In this document: positions 9,632 to 18,530 of the stretch, piece after piece
Layout: each line of letters opens with the position of its first letter
Position numbering within the stretch: the first letter of the stretch is position 1
Notes under the pieces: generated by a model
Databases searched by the model: none
What the model was told of the DNA's origin: nothing
Seen by the model: the letters and a program-made list of their open reading frames with translations, nothing else
From: Prevotella pectinovora
Lineage (GTDB): Bacteria; Bacteroidota; Bacteroidia; Bacteroidales; Bacteroidaceae
Direction: 5' to 3'
NCBI RefSeq assembly: GCF_000834015.1
Contig: NZ_JXQI01000026.1
Location: 62,001 to 126,000, forward strand
Length of the DNA stretch: 64,000 nt
Program-made: the position numbers and the translations under genes

Positions 9632-9686
9632 GAAAAAAGCATTAAGGTGTATCATGGTATATAAATACGCATAGATACACCTTAAT
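9632..9686 (-). terminator. Rho-independent terminator for secA
   Basis: A 13-bp perfect stem (9641-9653 with 9674-9686, ATTAAGGTGTATC/GATACACCTTAAT). On the minus strand it is followed by GCTTTTTTC. It lies 22 bp after the secA stop. Confidence 0.8.
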
Positions 9687-9707
9687 TGTCTCATCTTTTA
9701 TATCGTC

Positions 9708-12700
9708 TTAAACGAGTCCTTTGCCATGACAGTTCTTGAACTTCTTTCCGCTGCCACAAGGACATGGGTCATTGCGACCGGGAAGCTTGTCTTTTACTAT
9801 CGGTTCGTGATGCTGTTGGGCAGCCGTTTCCCTTGTGTCATGTTGGGCGGCAGCCTGCTGTACAGAGTCGTTCAGGTCGACTTTCTCTTCTGTATAGCGC
9901 TGGCTTGGCTTGTCAGGAGCCGCTTCCTGCACTTCCTGCTGTTCCATTACCGGAATCTGGGCTCTCATCAATATGCTGACAATCTTGTTGTTCATCTGGT
10001 CTACCATATCGTCGAAGAGCTTTACGCTTTCCAGCTTGAAGATCACGAGCGGGTCTTTCTGCTCGTAAGAAGCATTCTGAACGCTGTGTTTCAGCTCGTC
10101 GAGCGCACGGAGGTTCTCTTTCCAGCATTCGTCGATGATATGGAGCATGATAGTCTTTTCAAACTCCTTCACCACGCTCTTGCCTTCAGTCTCGTATGCC
10201 TCCTTCAGGTTACAAGGTATGTTGTAAACCCTCTTGCCGTCGGCTATAGGCACCATAATGCGCTCATAGATAGCACCCTGCTCTTCATACACCTGCTTTA
10301 TTACCGGGAATCCGACAGCCTGTATGCGGTCTGTCTTGCGCTTGAAGTCTGCTATAGCCATCTGGAAGGCTTTCTCAGCGAGATTGTTGTGGTTCTCGTT
10401 CAGGTATTCAGCTTCGGTGAAAGGACATTCCATAGCGAGAAGTTTCAGGAACTGCTCTTTGCATCCCTCATAATCATGGTTTTCGATTATGTTCACGACT
10501 CTATCCCAGATTATGTTGGTTATGTCCATGCCAATGCGTTCACCCATAAGGGCGTGGCGGCGCTTGTCATACACCACAGTACGCTGCTTGTTCATCACGT
10601 CGTCGTATTCCAGGAGGCGCTTACGGATACCGAAGTTGTTTTCCTCAACTTTCTTCTGTGCCCTTTCGATACTCTTCGACATGAGTGAGCTCTCAATTCT
10701 CTCACCTTCTTTTATACCCATGCGGTCCATGACGCGAGCAATGCGCTCACTTGCAAAAAGACGCATCAGCTTGTCTTCAAGGCTGACGTAGAATACGGAA
10801 CTTCCAGGGTCGCCCTGACGGCCGGCACGTCCTCTGAGCTGACGGTCTACGCGGCGGCTCTCGTGTCTCTCCGTACCGATGATTGCCAATCCTCCAGCGT
10901 CTTTCACTTCCTTAGAAAGCTTGATGTCGGTACCACGGCCAGCCATGTTGGTAGCGATGGTGACAGTCTTGCTGAGACCAGCCTTGGCCACGATGTCGGC
11001 CTCGTGCTGATGAAGCTTTGCGTTGAGTACATTGTGAGGAATATGTCTCATCGTGAGCATCTTTGAAAGCAGCTCCGAAATTTCAACTGATGTCGTACCT
11101 ACAAGTACCGGACGGCCTTGGTTGATCATTTCCTGTATCTCCTCAATCACGGCATTATATTTCTCTCTTGCTGTCTTGTAGAGTCTGTCGTCGAGGTCCT
11201 TTCTCAGTACCGGGCGGTTGGTAGGAATTTCAACCACATCCAGTTTGTAGATATCCCAGAACTCACCTGCTTCCGTGCTTGCAGTACCGGTCATTCCCGA
11301 AAGCTTGTGATACATACGGAAATAGTTCTGAAGGGTGATTGTAGCGAATGTCTGTGTGGCCTCTTTCACTTTGACGTGCTCTTTTGCCTCAACAGCCTGA
11401 TGGAGTCCGTCGCTCCACTGGCGACCCTCCATGATACGGCCTGTCTGCTCGTCCACAATCTTAACTTCTCCGTCCATAACGACATATTCGTCGTCTTTGT
11501 TGAACATAGTGTATGCCTTGAGCAGCTGCTGCAAGGTGTGTACTCGTTCGCTCTGTACTGAGTAGTGGTTGAGAAGTTCGTCTTTCTTGTCAAGTCTGTC
11601 CTGCTCAGAGAGGTTCTCGTTCTCCAGATTAGAGAGCTGGGTCGTGATGTCTGGCAACACGAACAACTCCTTGTCGTTCACTTCCTTTGCCAGCCATTCC
11701 GTTCCCTTGTCTGTAAGGTCAACGGAATTCAGCTTCTCGTCAACGACAAAATACAATGGTTCAACAGCTTCCGGCATGCGGCGGTTGTTGTTCTCCATGT
11801 ATATCTCTTCAGTCTTCAGCATTCCTGACTTGATGCCGTCTTCAGAGAGATATTTGATGAGTGGCTTGTTCTTTGGAAGGGCCTTATGTGAACGGTAGAG
11901 ACTCAGGAAACCTTCGTCCATCTTTTTCTGGTCATTGTTCTTCTGACCTTCAGCGATGAGCTGCTTTGCCTCTGAAAGATACTTTGTTGCAAGTTTCCTT
12001 TGCACTTCAACCAGTTTCTCTACCAACGGCTGGTATTCCTCAAACATCTGGTCGTCTCCGTTCGGCACCGGACCGGAAATGATAAGTGGTGTACGTGCGT
12101 CGTCAATCAATACGGAGTCAACCTCATCGACGATGGCGTAGTTGTGCTTTCTCTGAACGAGGTCGGCTGGAGATAACGCCATGTTGTCGCGAAGATAGTC
12201 AAAGCCGAATTCGTTGTTCGTACCGAAAGTGATGTCTGCCTGATATGCATTCCTTCTTTCCTGTGAGTTCGGACGATGCTTGTCGATGCAGTCTACTGAA
12301 AGACCGTTGAACTCGTACAATGGACCCATCCACTCCGAGTCACGCTTTGCCAGATAGTCGTTCACTGTTACGACATGCACACCGTTTCCTGTCAGGGCAT
12401 TAAGGAATACAGGGAGTGTTGCCACGAGGGTCTTTCCTTCACCGGTAGCCATCTCCGCAATCTTTCCCTGATGCAGTACGATACCTCCGAAGAGCTGTAC
12501 GTCATAGTGCACCATGTCCCATTTGAGGTCGTTTCCACCCGCCATCCAGTGGTTGCTGTAGATAGCCTTGTCGTCTTCGATTCTTACGAAATCCTTTGTA
12601 GCTGCAAGTTCACGGTCGAAATCATTTGCAGTAACAACCACTTCGTCGTTCTCGGCAAATCTTCTGGCTGTATCCTTCATGATGCTGAAGGCAACAGGCA

Positions 12701-13019
12701 GTATCTCGTTGAGCACTACTTCATATTTGTCCAGGACTTCCTTTTCCAACTTGTCTATCTGATTGAAGATTTCCTCTCTCTCATCGATAGGCGTGTCTTC
12801 GATTTTAGACTTCAGACCCTTGATCTGTTCCTTTTCATTGGCTACTGCGTCCTGCAATTGTTTCTGCAGTTCTTTTGTGCGTTCTCTCAGCTGGTCGTTT
12901 GTGAGAGCTTTGATTTCGGGGTAAGCAGCTTTTACCTTCTCTACGATAGGCTGAATCTGCTTCATATCGCGTGTTGACTTGTCGCCAAAAAGCGATTTCA
13001 GTAAATTGTTGAATCCCAT
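9708..13019 (-). CDS. secA: Preprotein translocase ATPase SecA
   Basis: Motor of the Sec export pathway at the inner membrane. It has 1103 residues, about 200 longer than E. coli SecA. Walker A is ATGEGKT at 191-197 and the DEAD-type box is DEVD at 298-301, followed by [11 protein letters not shown]. Extra length lies between that motif and the FVVDEK strand (about residues 316-430, lysine- and glutamate-rich and helical), plus an N-terminal coiled-coil stretch (45-100). The Gln/His/Glu-rich C-terminal linker ends in a zinc-binding [14 protein letters not shown] tail that should contact SecB or ribosomes. The insertions are, from family knowledge, normal for Bacteroidetes SecA. It has a dedicated -7 element and terminator, so it is monocistronic. 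Confidence 0.98.
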   Translation of the reverse strand: MGFNNLLKSLFGDKSTRDMKQIQPIVEKVKAAYPEIKALTNDQLRERTKELQKQLQDAVANEKEQIKGLKSKIEDTPIDEREEIFNQIDKLEKEVLDKYEVVLNEILPVAFSIMKDTARRFAENDEVVVTANDFDRELAATKDFVRIEDDKAIYSNHWMAGGNDLKWDMVHYDVQLFGGIVLHQGKIAEMATGEGKTLVATLPVFLNALTGNGVHVVTVNDYLAKRDSEWMGPLYEFNGLSVDCIDKHRPNSQERRNAYQADITFGTNNEFGFDYLRDNMALSPADLVQRKHNYAIVDEVDSVLIDDARTPLIISGPVPNGDDQMFEEYQPLVEKLVEVQRKLATKYLSEAKQLIAEGQKNNDQKKMDEGFLSLYRSHKALPKNKPLIKYLSEDGIKSGMLKTEEIYMENNNRRMPEAVEPLYFVVDEKLNSVDLTDKGTEWLAKEVNDKELFVLPDITTQLSNLENENLSEQDRLDKKDELLNHYSVQSERVHTLQQLLKAYTMFNKDDEYVVMDGEVKIVDEQTGRIMEGRQWSDGLHQAVEAKEHVKVKEATQTFATITLQNYFRMYHKLSGMTGTASTEAGEFWDIYKLDVVEIPTNRPVLRKDLDDRLYKTAREKYNAVIEEIQEMINQGRPVLVGTTSVEISELLSKMLTMRHIPHNVLNAKLHQHEADIVAKAGLSKTVTIATNMAGRGTDIKLSKEVKDAGGLAIIGTERHESRRVDRQLRGRAGRQGDPGSSVFYVSLEDKLMRLFASERIARVMDRMGIKEGERIESSLMSKSIERAQKKVEENNFGIRKRLLEYDDVMNKQRTVVYDKRRHALMGERIGMDITNIIWDRVVNIIENHDYEGCKEQFLKLLAMECPFTEAEYLNENHNNLAEKAFQMAIADFKRKTDRIQAVGFPVIKQVYEEQGAIYERIMVPIADGKRVYNIPCNLKEAYETEGKSVVKEFEKTIMLHIIDECWKENLRALDELKHSVQNASYEQKDPLVIFKLESVKLFDDMVDQMNNKIVSILMRAQIPVMEQQEVQEAAPDKPSQRYTEEKVDLNDSVQQAAAQHDTRETAAQQHHEPIVKDKLPGRNDPCPCGSGKKFKNCHGKGLV

Positions 13020-13060
13020 TATATATTATGCTTTTTTTATTTCTTGATTATATTCGTGTG

Positions 13061-13068
13061 CAAATTTA
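13061..13068 (-). promoter_or_regulatory. Promoter -7 element for secA
   Basis: Minus-strand TAAATTTG, 42 bp upstream of the secA ATG. A -33 TTTG is not evident. Confidence 0.5.
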
Positions 13069-13129
13069 TACAATTTATTCCTTTTAAGGGCATTAACATC
13101 TATTTATTATTGTTTTGCACGTTGTTTTT

Positions 13130-14572
13130 TTAGAATAGAGGTTCGCCTTTGCTTGCATTCGGGGCTCTGATTCTTATAGTTTTTGATATTGTCGGGGCTA
13201 TTCTGTCGGCGCAGACAGGAGTCGTCACCACTTCGCCTTTCAGTCCGAAACCGTAAAAGATTATCGGGAAATTCTGACAGTTTGCCCCTTGTATATATGT
13301 TTCTCCATTGTCTTCGTTGGCTATGTTCCAACCTGGCAACACCTCAACGAGAAGGTCGCCGCTGTTCCGTAAATTGTATGAGTTCCTTACCGTTTCCGAT
13401 TCAGATGTATTGAAAGACAGGATGTCGTTTGCCGAAAGGCAATTGCCCACTCCCTGGCATTGCCTGATGAATATTTTCGACAATTCGCAGATCTGGTTTG
13501 TGTTAAGTCGCTTCTTGTCAAACAGTTTGTTGTTGAAGTATATCTGGTCGCGGCTGTAACCCTCTATGTATTTGTCATTTCCATACAAAGCCCCGAGGTA
13601 AAGGTTCAGGAGGTTTGATGCCCTGTTGATATAGAAAGTGCCGCCAGGTATCCTTAACTTCTTTTCTTCTGCGGTTCTGGCTTCGTTGTAGTATCCGGTG
13701 GAGTTTATGACGAAAAGCACGTTTGACAATCCCACTTTTGAGCTGATTGTATTTATCAATCTGCCGATGTTGTTGTCCAGATCCGTATATATGAACTGCT
13801 TGTCGGTTGATTTGGATTCAGGTCGGTTTGCCTTGTAAGTCACGAACAGCATGTCCGGCGTGTTGTCTGCTCCCAATGAATATTCATTGAGGCAGTGGAT
13901 GGCAAAGTCTGTCACGTTTGTGTTTGACTTTACATCTCCGGTCTTGATCCGGTTGCTGGAGTTGTAGGTTTCCAGTCTGCGGTCTTCTTTCTGATAATAT
14001 GATGTAGTGCACCATTTTCTTTCTTTCGTGTCAATCCAGTAAGCTCCGTCGGCATTGTGTCCTGCGGGGATTATGGCTGAAACCGGGTCTTCGGCAATGC
14101 TGATGACTACAGATTTTTTGTTGGCAATCTTCAGTTCGTCGCTGATGGTAGTCGTCTGTACGTTCTCCGCGGAATTCCTTTCCAAGGTGGAGATACCGTC
14201 GAAATTGTTGTCTTCAACGCATGAAACGATTTTCATGTTGTTCCGGTCAAACCATTTTTCAGCAATGATGCCGTTGTATCTCGGAGAGGTTCCTGTGTTT
14301 ATGCTGGAGATAGAAGATGCCAGGTCTGCAGATGCGAAATTTAATCTTGCGTCTGTGAACACGATACCGTTGCGTAGGATTTCCTTGAATCCGTTTTCCT
14401 TGTAGAATCGCTTGTAGTCAGACAGCAGATCCGAACGCAGCTGGTCGATGGTGATGTTTACAACAAGCCTTGGCACAGATGTATGGATCTGTGCTCTTGC
14501 AGTGCCGCAAGCCAAAATGGCTATTGTGGTCGCCGTTATTATACTGTATTTCGTAGCCGTTGTTTTAATCAT
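13130..14572 (-). CDS. PafA-like alkaline phosphatase-fold protein with lost active site
   Basis: Secreted protein of about 480 residues with a signal peptide ending near CGTARA. It aligns by eye with PafA-type alkaline phosphatases: LVVNITIDQLRSDLL, SINTGTSPRYNGII, IIPAGHNADGAYWID, FPIIFYGFGL and DRIAPTIS are all recognisable. The catalytic positions are not kept. The first metal Asp (D43) is retained, but the nucleophile Thr is Leu84 (ASADLASS), the Asp/His of the SxxDYxGH motif are replaced in TYKANRPES, ADHG has become NSTG, and the last metal His is Asn (ANCQNFPII). The PafA Lys/Arg pair reads AEDPVS. The ATG at 14572 overlaps the end of the Lnb gene by 8 bases (an ATG at 14587 would extend it by five codons), so translation is probably coupled. 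The likely role is binding or scaffolding in the periplasm, not catalysis. Confidence 0.8.
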   Translation of the reverse strand: MIKTTATKYSIITATTIAILACGTARAQIHTSVPRLVVNITIDQLRSDLLSDYKRFYKENGFKEILRNGIVFTDARLNFASADLASSISSINTGTSPRYNGIIAEKWFDRNNMKIVSCVEDNNFDGISTLERNSAENVQTTTISDELKIANKKSVVISIAEDPVSAIIPAGHNADGAYWIDTKERKWCTTSYYQKEDRRLETYNSSNRIKTGDVKSNTNVTDFAIHCLNEYSLGADNTPDMLFVTYKANRPESKSTDKQFIYTDLDNNIGRLINTISSKVGLSNVLFVINSTGYYNEARTAEEKKLRIPGGTFYINRASNLLNLYLGALYGNDKYIEGYSRDQIYFNNKLFDKKRLNTNQICELSKIFIRQCQGVGNCLSANDILSFNTSESETVRNSYNLRNSGDLLVEVLPGWNIANEDNGETYIQGANCQNFPIIFYGFGLKGEVVTTPVCADRIAPTISKTIRIRAPNASKGEPLF

Positions 14573-15770
14573 TCTTTCTCGTTGCATATAGATTGCAGCA
14601 ATTTTTCAATAGCAAAGATAATGCCAAAAGAGGCATCCCCTCAGCGTAAACTTGTATTAATCGTCCTGACAGGCCTATGCAGAGCATTATGGAAAGGAAA
14701 GTCCAGGCCTTTCTTAGTTTCCTTTCGTTTCGTTTGTTCTTGATGATGTATATTGCCCAATACAAATTCAGCGGGCATAATATGAATATTTGCAGATTGG
14801 TACTTGTTGTCGGGTGCTCAGAGAAGAGCATGACGAACAGAATCAATCCTGCCAGTCCGCTCGCGAGCAACAACGAGATGTCTACCCAGAGAAACCTCTT
14901 TTTTGTCTTGAATTCCGCAACGACTATCGCAGCGATTAATAATAATAATGTAATAAAGACGAATTGAGGCGTCACTTTTGTCTTTCCCGCAATCGCGTGA
15001 TCGTTTCCTTTTACGATGATTTCGGTGTTTTTCACCAAAGGCCTTGCGCTTCCGTCTGCCGATACTATCTTTGCCTGTCCGAAATCCCTCATCAGATTGT
15101 CTGGCAAGAACTGCTGCTCCTCACGTGTTGTCTGCATGTCGGCTTTGAATCCTAACAGAAGGTCGTTGCCGAAGCTTGCCCACGAATAATTGGCGTTGCA
15201 GCCGTGTATCAGGTCTCTGAATGATACAGACTTGTCAATGGCGTTTTCGTATTCTATCTTGCCGTTGATTGACTTCAGGATGATGTCTCTCGCTTTGGTG
15301 GTGCAGTTGTTGTAGAAATAGTTGTATCTGTATACCCTGGCATTGTCGTAATTGTCCTGCAGGGCTTTGAGCAACTGTCCTTTTTCTTCTGGCGTAAGAT
15401 TTATTTCCTGTTGTGTGACCTGTGATCCGAAATACTGGTATTCGTAGCAGAAATCGTTAAAGTCCTGTATCCCCATTTCATAGTCTGTCAGTCCCAAGAC
15501 AAACCTGGCGACGAAAAAGGGTTTCTTGAAGGAAAACATACCGTAATTGACCACGATGTCAGTCTTCGATGCCTTGTCCTCGTATCTTATCGCCGTGTGT
15601 CCGTAGAGACTGTAAATCTCGTCGTGGGGCGAACATGTAAGCAGGCTGACTCTGATCGAGTCGGCTGGAGTTTCGGCATAATTGGTTGTGTTACCTATTG
15701 CTATCTTGCTGATATCAAGCAAGATGAACGTTAAAAGTAACCTATATAAAAAAATATTCAGCTTTTTCAC
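14565..15770 (-). CDS. lnb: DUF4105 / Lnb-type lipoprotein N-acyltransferase
   Basis: Inner-membrane protein with an N-terminal signal anchor, a periplasmic DUF4105 domain (about 38-260) and roughly five hydrophobic helices in the C-terminal 140 residues. The domain has a papain-like Cys/His pair, His58 in SLYGHTAIRY and Cys156 in YNNCTTKARD. Members in Bacteroides have been reported to N-acylate lipoproteins (Lnb), replacing Lnt; that role is inferred here. The longest open frame starts with GTG at 15797, but a TATTTTTG promoter element (15782-15775) lies inside that extension. The GTG at 15770, which begins MKKLNIFLYRLLL, is preferred and would be nearly leaderless. The gene overlaps the downstream PafA-like gene. 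Confidence 0.82.
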   Translation of the reverse strand: MKKLNIFLYRLLLTFILLDISKIAIGNTTNYAETPADSIRVSLLTCSPHDEIYSLYGHTAIRYEDKASKTDIVVNYGMFSFKKPFFVARFVLGLTDYEMGIQDFNDFCYEYQYFGSQVTQQEINLTPEEKGQLLKALQDNYDNARVYRYNYFYNNCTTKARDIILKSINGKIEYENAIDKSVSFRDLIHGCNANYSWASFGNDLLLGFKADMQTTREEQQFLPDNLMRDFGQAKIVSADGSARPLVKNTEIIVKGNDHAIAGKTKVTPQFVFITLLLLIAAIVVAEFKTKKRFLWVDISLLLASGLAGLILFVMLFSEHPTTSTNLQIFILCPLNLYWAIYIIKNKRNERKLRKAWTFLSIMLCIGLSGRLIQVYAEGMPLLALSLLLKNCCNLYATRKND

Positions 15771-15774
15771 GATG

Positions 15775-15782
15775 CAAAAATA
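15775..15782 (-). promoter_or_regulatory. Promoter -7 element for the Lnb / PafA-like pair
   Basis: Minus-strand TATTTTTG. A start site about 7 nt downstream would fall on or next to the GTG at 15770, implying a leaderless or very short-leader mRNA. Confidence 0.5.
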
Positions 15783-15827
15783 AGCGATATTTTTCACTTA
15801 TAGTTATGAAGTTTCGATTTTTTTCAA

Positions 15828-15835
15828 TAATTTTG
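15828..15835 (+). promoter_or_regulatory. Promoter -7 element for the coaX operon
   Basis: TAATTTTG, about 22 bp before the coaX start. It is divergent from the Lnb element 46 bp away, so the two promoters share a compact control region. Confidence 0.5.
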
Positions 15836-15857
15836 CAGCTCACAAATTTTGAATAGA

Positions 15858-16595
15858 GTGAATTTAATCGTTGATATTGGCAATACATGCGTCAAACTGG
15901 TGTGTTTTGATGATGGTGAAGTTATAGAAGAGAAACGCGTTGATGGCAACGACGTCGAGGCCTTGTCGCGGTTTTGTTCGAAGTATCCGTTTTCAAAAGG
16001 TATAGTGTCTTCAGTTTCGTCTGTTTCAGATTCATTTATGGAGAAACTGAAAGGGCTTCCGTTCCGTGTTTTGGAATTTGAAAGTGGCGTGACGCCCGTG
16101 CCGGTTTCAATCGGATACAACACTCCGTTGACTTTAGGGACGGATCGTCTCGCTGCCGTCGTAGGGGCGAATGATTGTTCGCCAGGTAAGGATATACTCG
16201 TCATTGATATCGGAACCTGCGTCACTTACGACTTAATCAGCTCGTCAGCAGAATATTTGGGCGGGAACATCTCGCCAGGACCTACGATGCGCTTGAAGGC
16301 GTTACACGAATACACCTCACGACTCCCTTTGGTGGAAAGAAGGGGAGAGGCTCCTCTGGTAGGTTATTCTACGGAAACTGCGATAAGAAGTGGTGTTTTG
16401 CATGGCATAGAGTATGAGATAAATGGCTATATCCATAGGTTTTTGACTAAATATCCACACCTTTTTGTATATTTAACAGGTGGTGTACAATTAGATTTGC
16501 ATTTCTCGGAAAAAATCACCATCTTTGCAGACAGATTCATAGTCCCGAAAGGACTTAACCGAATATTAGAATATAATGATGAAATCAACAAATAG
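15858..16595 (+). CDS. coaX: Type III pantothenate kinase
   Basis: Phosphorylates pantothenate in the first committed step of coenzyme A synthesis. From the GTG at 15858 the protein has 245 residues and starts MNLIVDIGNT like other CoaX proteins; a TTG at 15849 would add three residues. Motifs: DIGNT at 6-10 (phosphate 1), GTDR at 94-97 with the catalytic Asp, and DIGTCVT at 117-123 (phosphate 2), followed by GGNISPG. This enzyme type depends on a monovalent cation and is not feedback-inhibited by CoA. The gene overlaps the next gene by 20 bp, opening an envelope-biogenesis operon. Confidence 0.93.
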   Translation: MNLIVDIGNTCVKLVCFDDGEVIEEKRVDGNDVEALSRFCSKYPFSKGIVSSVSSVSDSFMEKLKGLPFRVLEFESGVTPVPVSIGYNTPLTLGTDRLAAVVGANDCSPGKDILVIDIGTCVTYDLISSSAEYLGGNISPGPTMRLKALHEYTSRLPLVERRGEAPLVGYSTETAIRSGVLHGIEYEINGYIHRFLTKYPHLFVYLTGGVQLDLHFSEKITIFADRFIVPKGLNRILEYNDEINK

Positions 16596-17880
16596 GGTAT
16601 TTTGCGCTTTTGCAGCGCTTGCATTTTCTATAGGTATATATGCTCAGAGTGGCACAAACTCTCCTTACAGCCAATATGGATTGGGAGTGTTGAGCGACCA
16701 GACAAGCGGCTTCAACCGAGGAATGAATGGGGTGGGGCTTGGCTTCAGAGAGCACAACCAAGTGAACTTCATAAATCCGGCGTCTTATTCTGCAGTTGAC
16801 TCCCTTTCTTTTATCTTCGATGTGGGATTCTCCGGCCAGATCACCAACTTCAATGAAAGCGGCAAGAAAATCAATGCCAAGAATGCAGACTTCGAATATG
16901 CTGTAGCGGCGTTCAGAGTTGCAAAAGGTTTCGGTGTGAGTTTCGGTATCCTGCCATATACCAACGTGGGATATAACTATACCTCTTCAACACCAGGAAG
17001 CAATGTCCTCTCGACCACATATTCAAATTCATATTACGGAGAAGGAGGCTTGCATCAGGTGTATGTGGGCTTAGGCTATCAGTTGTTCAAAGGATTCTCC
17101 CTGGGAGCCAATGTCTCATATCTGTGGGGCCGCTACGACAAGACCGTGACGAATTCATACAGCGACTCCTATGCTAAGACAATCCAGAAAGTGTATTCCG
17201 CTTCGGTGACAAACTACAAGCTGGATTTCGGTGTCCAATACGCATTCGCCGTGGACAAGAAAAACGAGTTCACCCTTGGAGCTACATACTCTCCCGGGCA
17301 TGATATTGGAGGAAACCCTTCATGCGTGGTTACTTCGACAAATCCAACGACGTCAACTCCGGAAACGGCACCGTATTCCTTGAAAGAAGGTCTCAAGATA
17401 CCTACCACAGTTGGCGCAGGCTTGGCGTGGAACAATGCCAACCGCATCAAGTTGGGAGTGGATTACAGCTTCCAGAAATGGAGCGGAATAGGTTTCCCTG
17501 TTTATGTCGTGAACAATCAGGTTCCGGCTTATGTGATGAACAACGACTATTATAGCGACCGTCATAAAATCAATGTGGGCGGCGATTTCTGCGGTGATGA
17601 AAACAACCGCAGCTTCTTGAAACGTCTGCATTTCCGTGCTGGTGCTTCATACGCTACACCATATTATAAAATAAACGGACAAGACGGCCCGAGCGAGATC
17701 AGTGTGAGCGCCGGTTTGGGAATTCCTATCATGAACAGCTATAACAATCGTTCCATGCTCAACATTTCCGGACAGTGGGTACGCACTTCTGCAAAGAACT
17801 TCATAAAAGAGAATACATTCAGAATCAACATTGGACTGACATTCAATGAGCGTTGGTTCATGAAGTGGAAAGTGGATTGA
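16576..17880 (+). CDS. FadL/OmpP1-like outer membrane beta-barrel protein
   Basis: A 434-residue protein with a signal peptide ending GIYAQ and an SPYSQYGLG motif typical of Bacteroidetes homologues. It consists of alternating amphipathic strands with many aromatic and Gly residues, and ends in strands of the form NIGLTFNERWFMKWKVD. This is the pattern of a 14-stranded FadL-like barrel. Function is unassigned; hydrophobic-compound transport is the family default. ATG ATG begins it inside the coaX 3' end, and its stop overlaps the lptC start, so it is tightly coupled in the operon. Confidence 0.75.
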   Translation: MMKSTNRVFCAFAALAFSIGIYAQSGTNSPYSQYGLGVLSDQTSGFNRGMNGVGLGFREHNQVNFINPASYSAVDSLSFIFDVGFSGQITNFNESGKKINAKNADFEYAVAAFRVAKGFGVSFGILPYTNVGYNYTSSTPGSNVLSTTYSNSYYGEGGLHQVYVGLGYQLFKGFSLGANVSYLWGRYDKTVTNSYSDSYAKTIQKVYSASVTNYKLDFGVQYAFAVDKKNEFTLGATYSPGHDIGGNPSCVVTSTNPTTSTPETAPYSLKEGLKIPTTVGAGLAWNNANRIKLGVDYSFQKWSGIGFPVYVVNNQVPAYVMNNDYYSDRHKINVGGDFCGDENNRSFLKRLHFRAGASYATPYYKINGQDGPSEISVSAGLGIPIMNSYNNRSMLNISGQWVRTSAKNFIKENTFRINIGLTFNERWFMKWKVD

Positions 17881-18521
17881 TGATGAAGACACCTTTCTTC
17901 TTATTGGCAGTTTCATTGTTTTTGGCCGTTTCCTGCTCTCAGGAGAAGGAACATACCGCACCGGCAATAAATCCCAAGGATTCCGTTTCGCTGATGACAT
18001 CCTTCGGAGTCAATACCCTCATATCCGATTCTGGGGTCATGAAGTATAGAATCGTGACGGAGAAATGGGAAGTCAATGAAGTGCGGAATCCGTCAAGATG
18101 GATGTTTGAACGGGGTCTGTTCCTGGAACAGTTTGACGAGAGATTCCATGTCCAGGCCTATATACAATGTGATACTGCCTATTACTATGACAAAAACAAG
18201 GTGTGGGAGCTCAGAGGCCGGGTCCGTATCCGCACTTTGGATGGCGTGAGGTTCTCCAGCGAGGAGTTGTTCTGGGATCAGAACCGCCATGAACTCTACA
18301 GCAACAAGTTCTCCCGCGTGGTCTCACCGGACAGAGAGCTGCAGGGCGCATATTTCAGAAGCGACGAAAGAATGACACATTATTTCATCAGCAACACCAA
18401 GGGCTCGTTCCTCAAAGGCAACGTGTTCAATAGTGAGAGCGACACTATCGTAAACGCTCCTGATACGACAAAGCAAAAACTGAGATTGCCAGTTACGCCT
18501 GCAGCAAGGAAAAACATTTAA
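17880..18521 (+). CDS. lptC: LPS export periplasmic protein LptC (lipoprotein)
   Basis: Component of the Lpt bridge that carries LPS from the inner to the outer membrane. The start overlaps the previous stop (TGATG). The leader MMKTPFFLLAVSLFLAVSC carries a lipobox (LAVSC), so this LptC is probably anchored by lipid. The central region has the OstA/LptC-type pattern of repeated short strands (YIQCDTAYYYDKNKVWELRG, then VRFSSEELFWD). It has 213 or 214 residues. A longer frame from 17853 would bury the signal peptide and is rejected. Neighbours are an outer membrane barrel and a CorC-type protein, a common arrangement in Bacteroidetes. Confidence 0.8.
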   Translation: MMKTPFFLLAVSLFLAVSCSQEKEHTAPAINPKDSVSLMTSFGVNTLISDSGVMKYRIVTEKWEVNEVRNPSRWMFERGLFLEQFDERFHVQAYIQCDTAYYYDKNKVWELRGRVRIRTLDGVRFSSEELFWDQNRHELYSNKFSRVVSPDRELQGAYFRSDERMTHYFISNTKGSFLKGNVFNSESDTIVNAPDTTKQKLRLPVTPAARKNI

Positions 18522-18530
18522 ATTATCTCT

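Noticed and set aside
9726-10688. 320-codon frame opposite the secA 3' half
   Set aside because: Antisense to secA, hydrophobic by composition, no promoter or family features.
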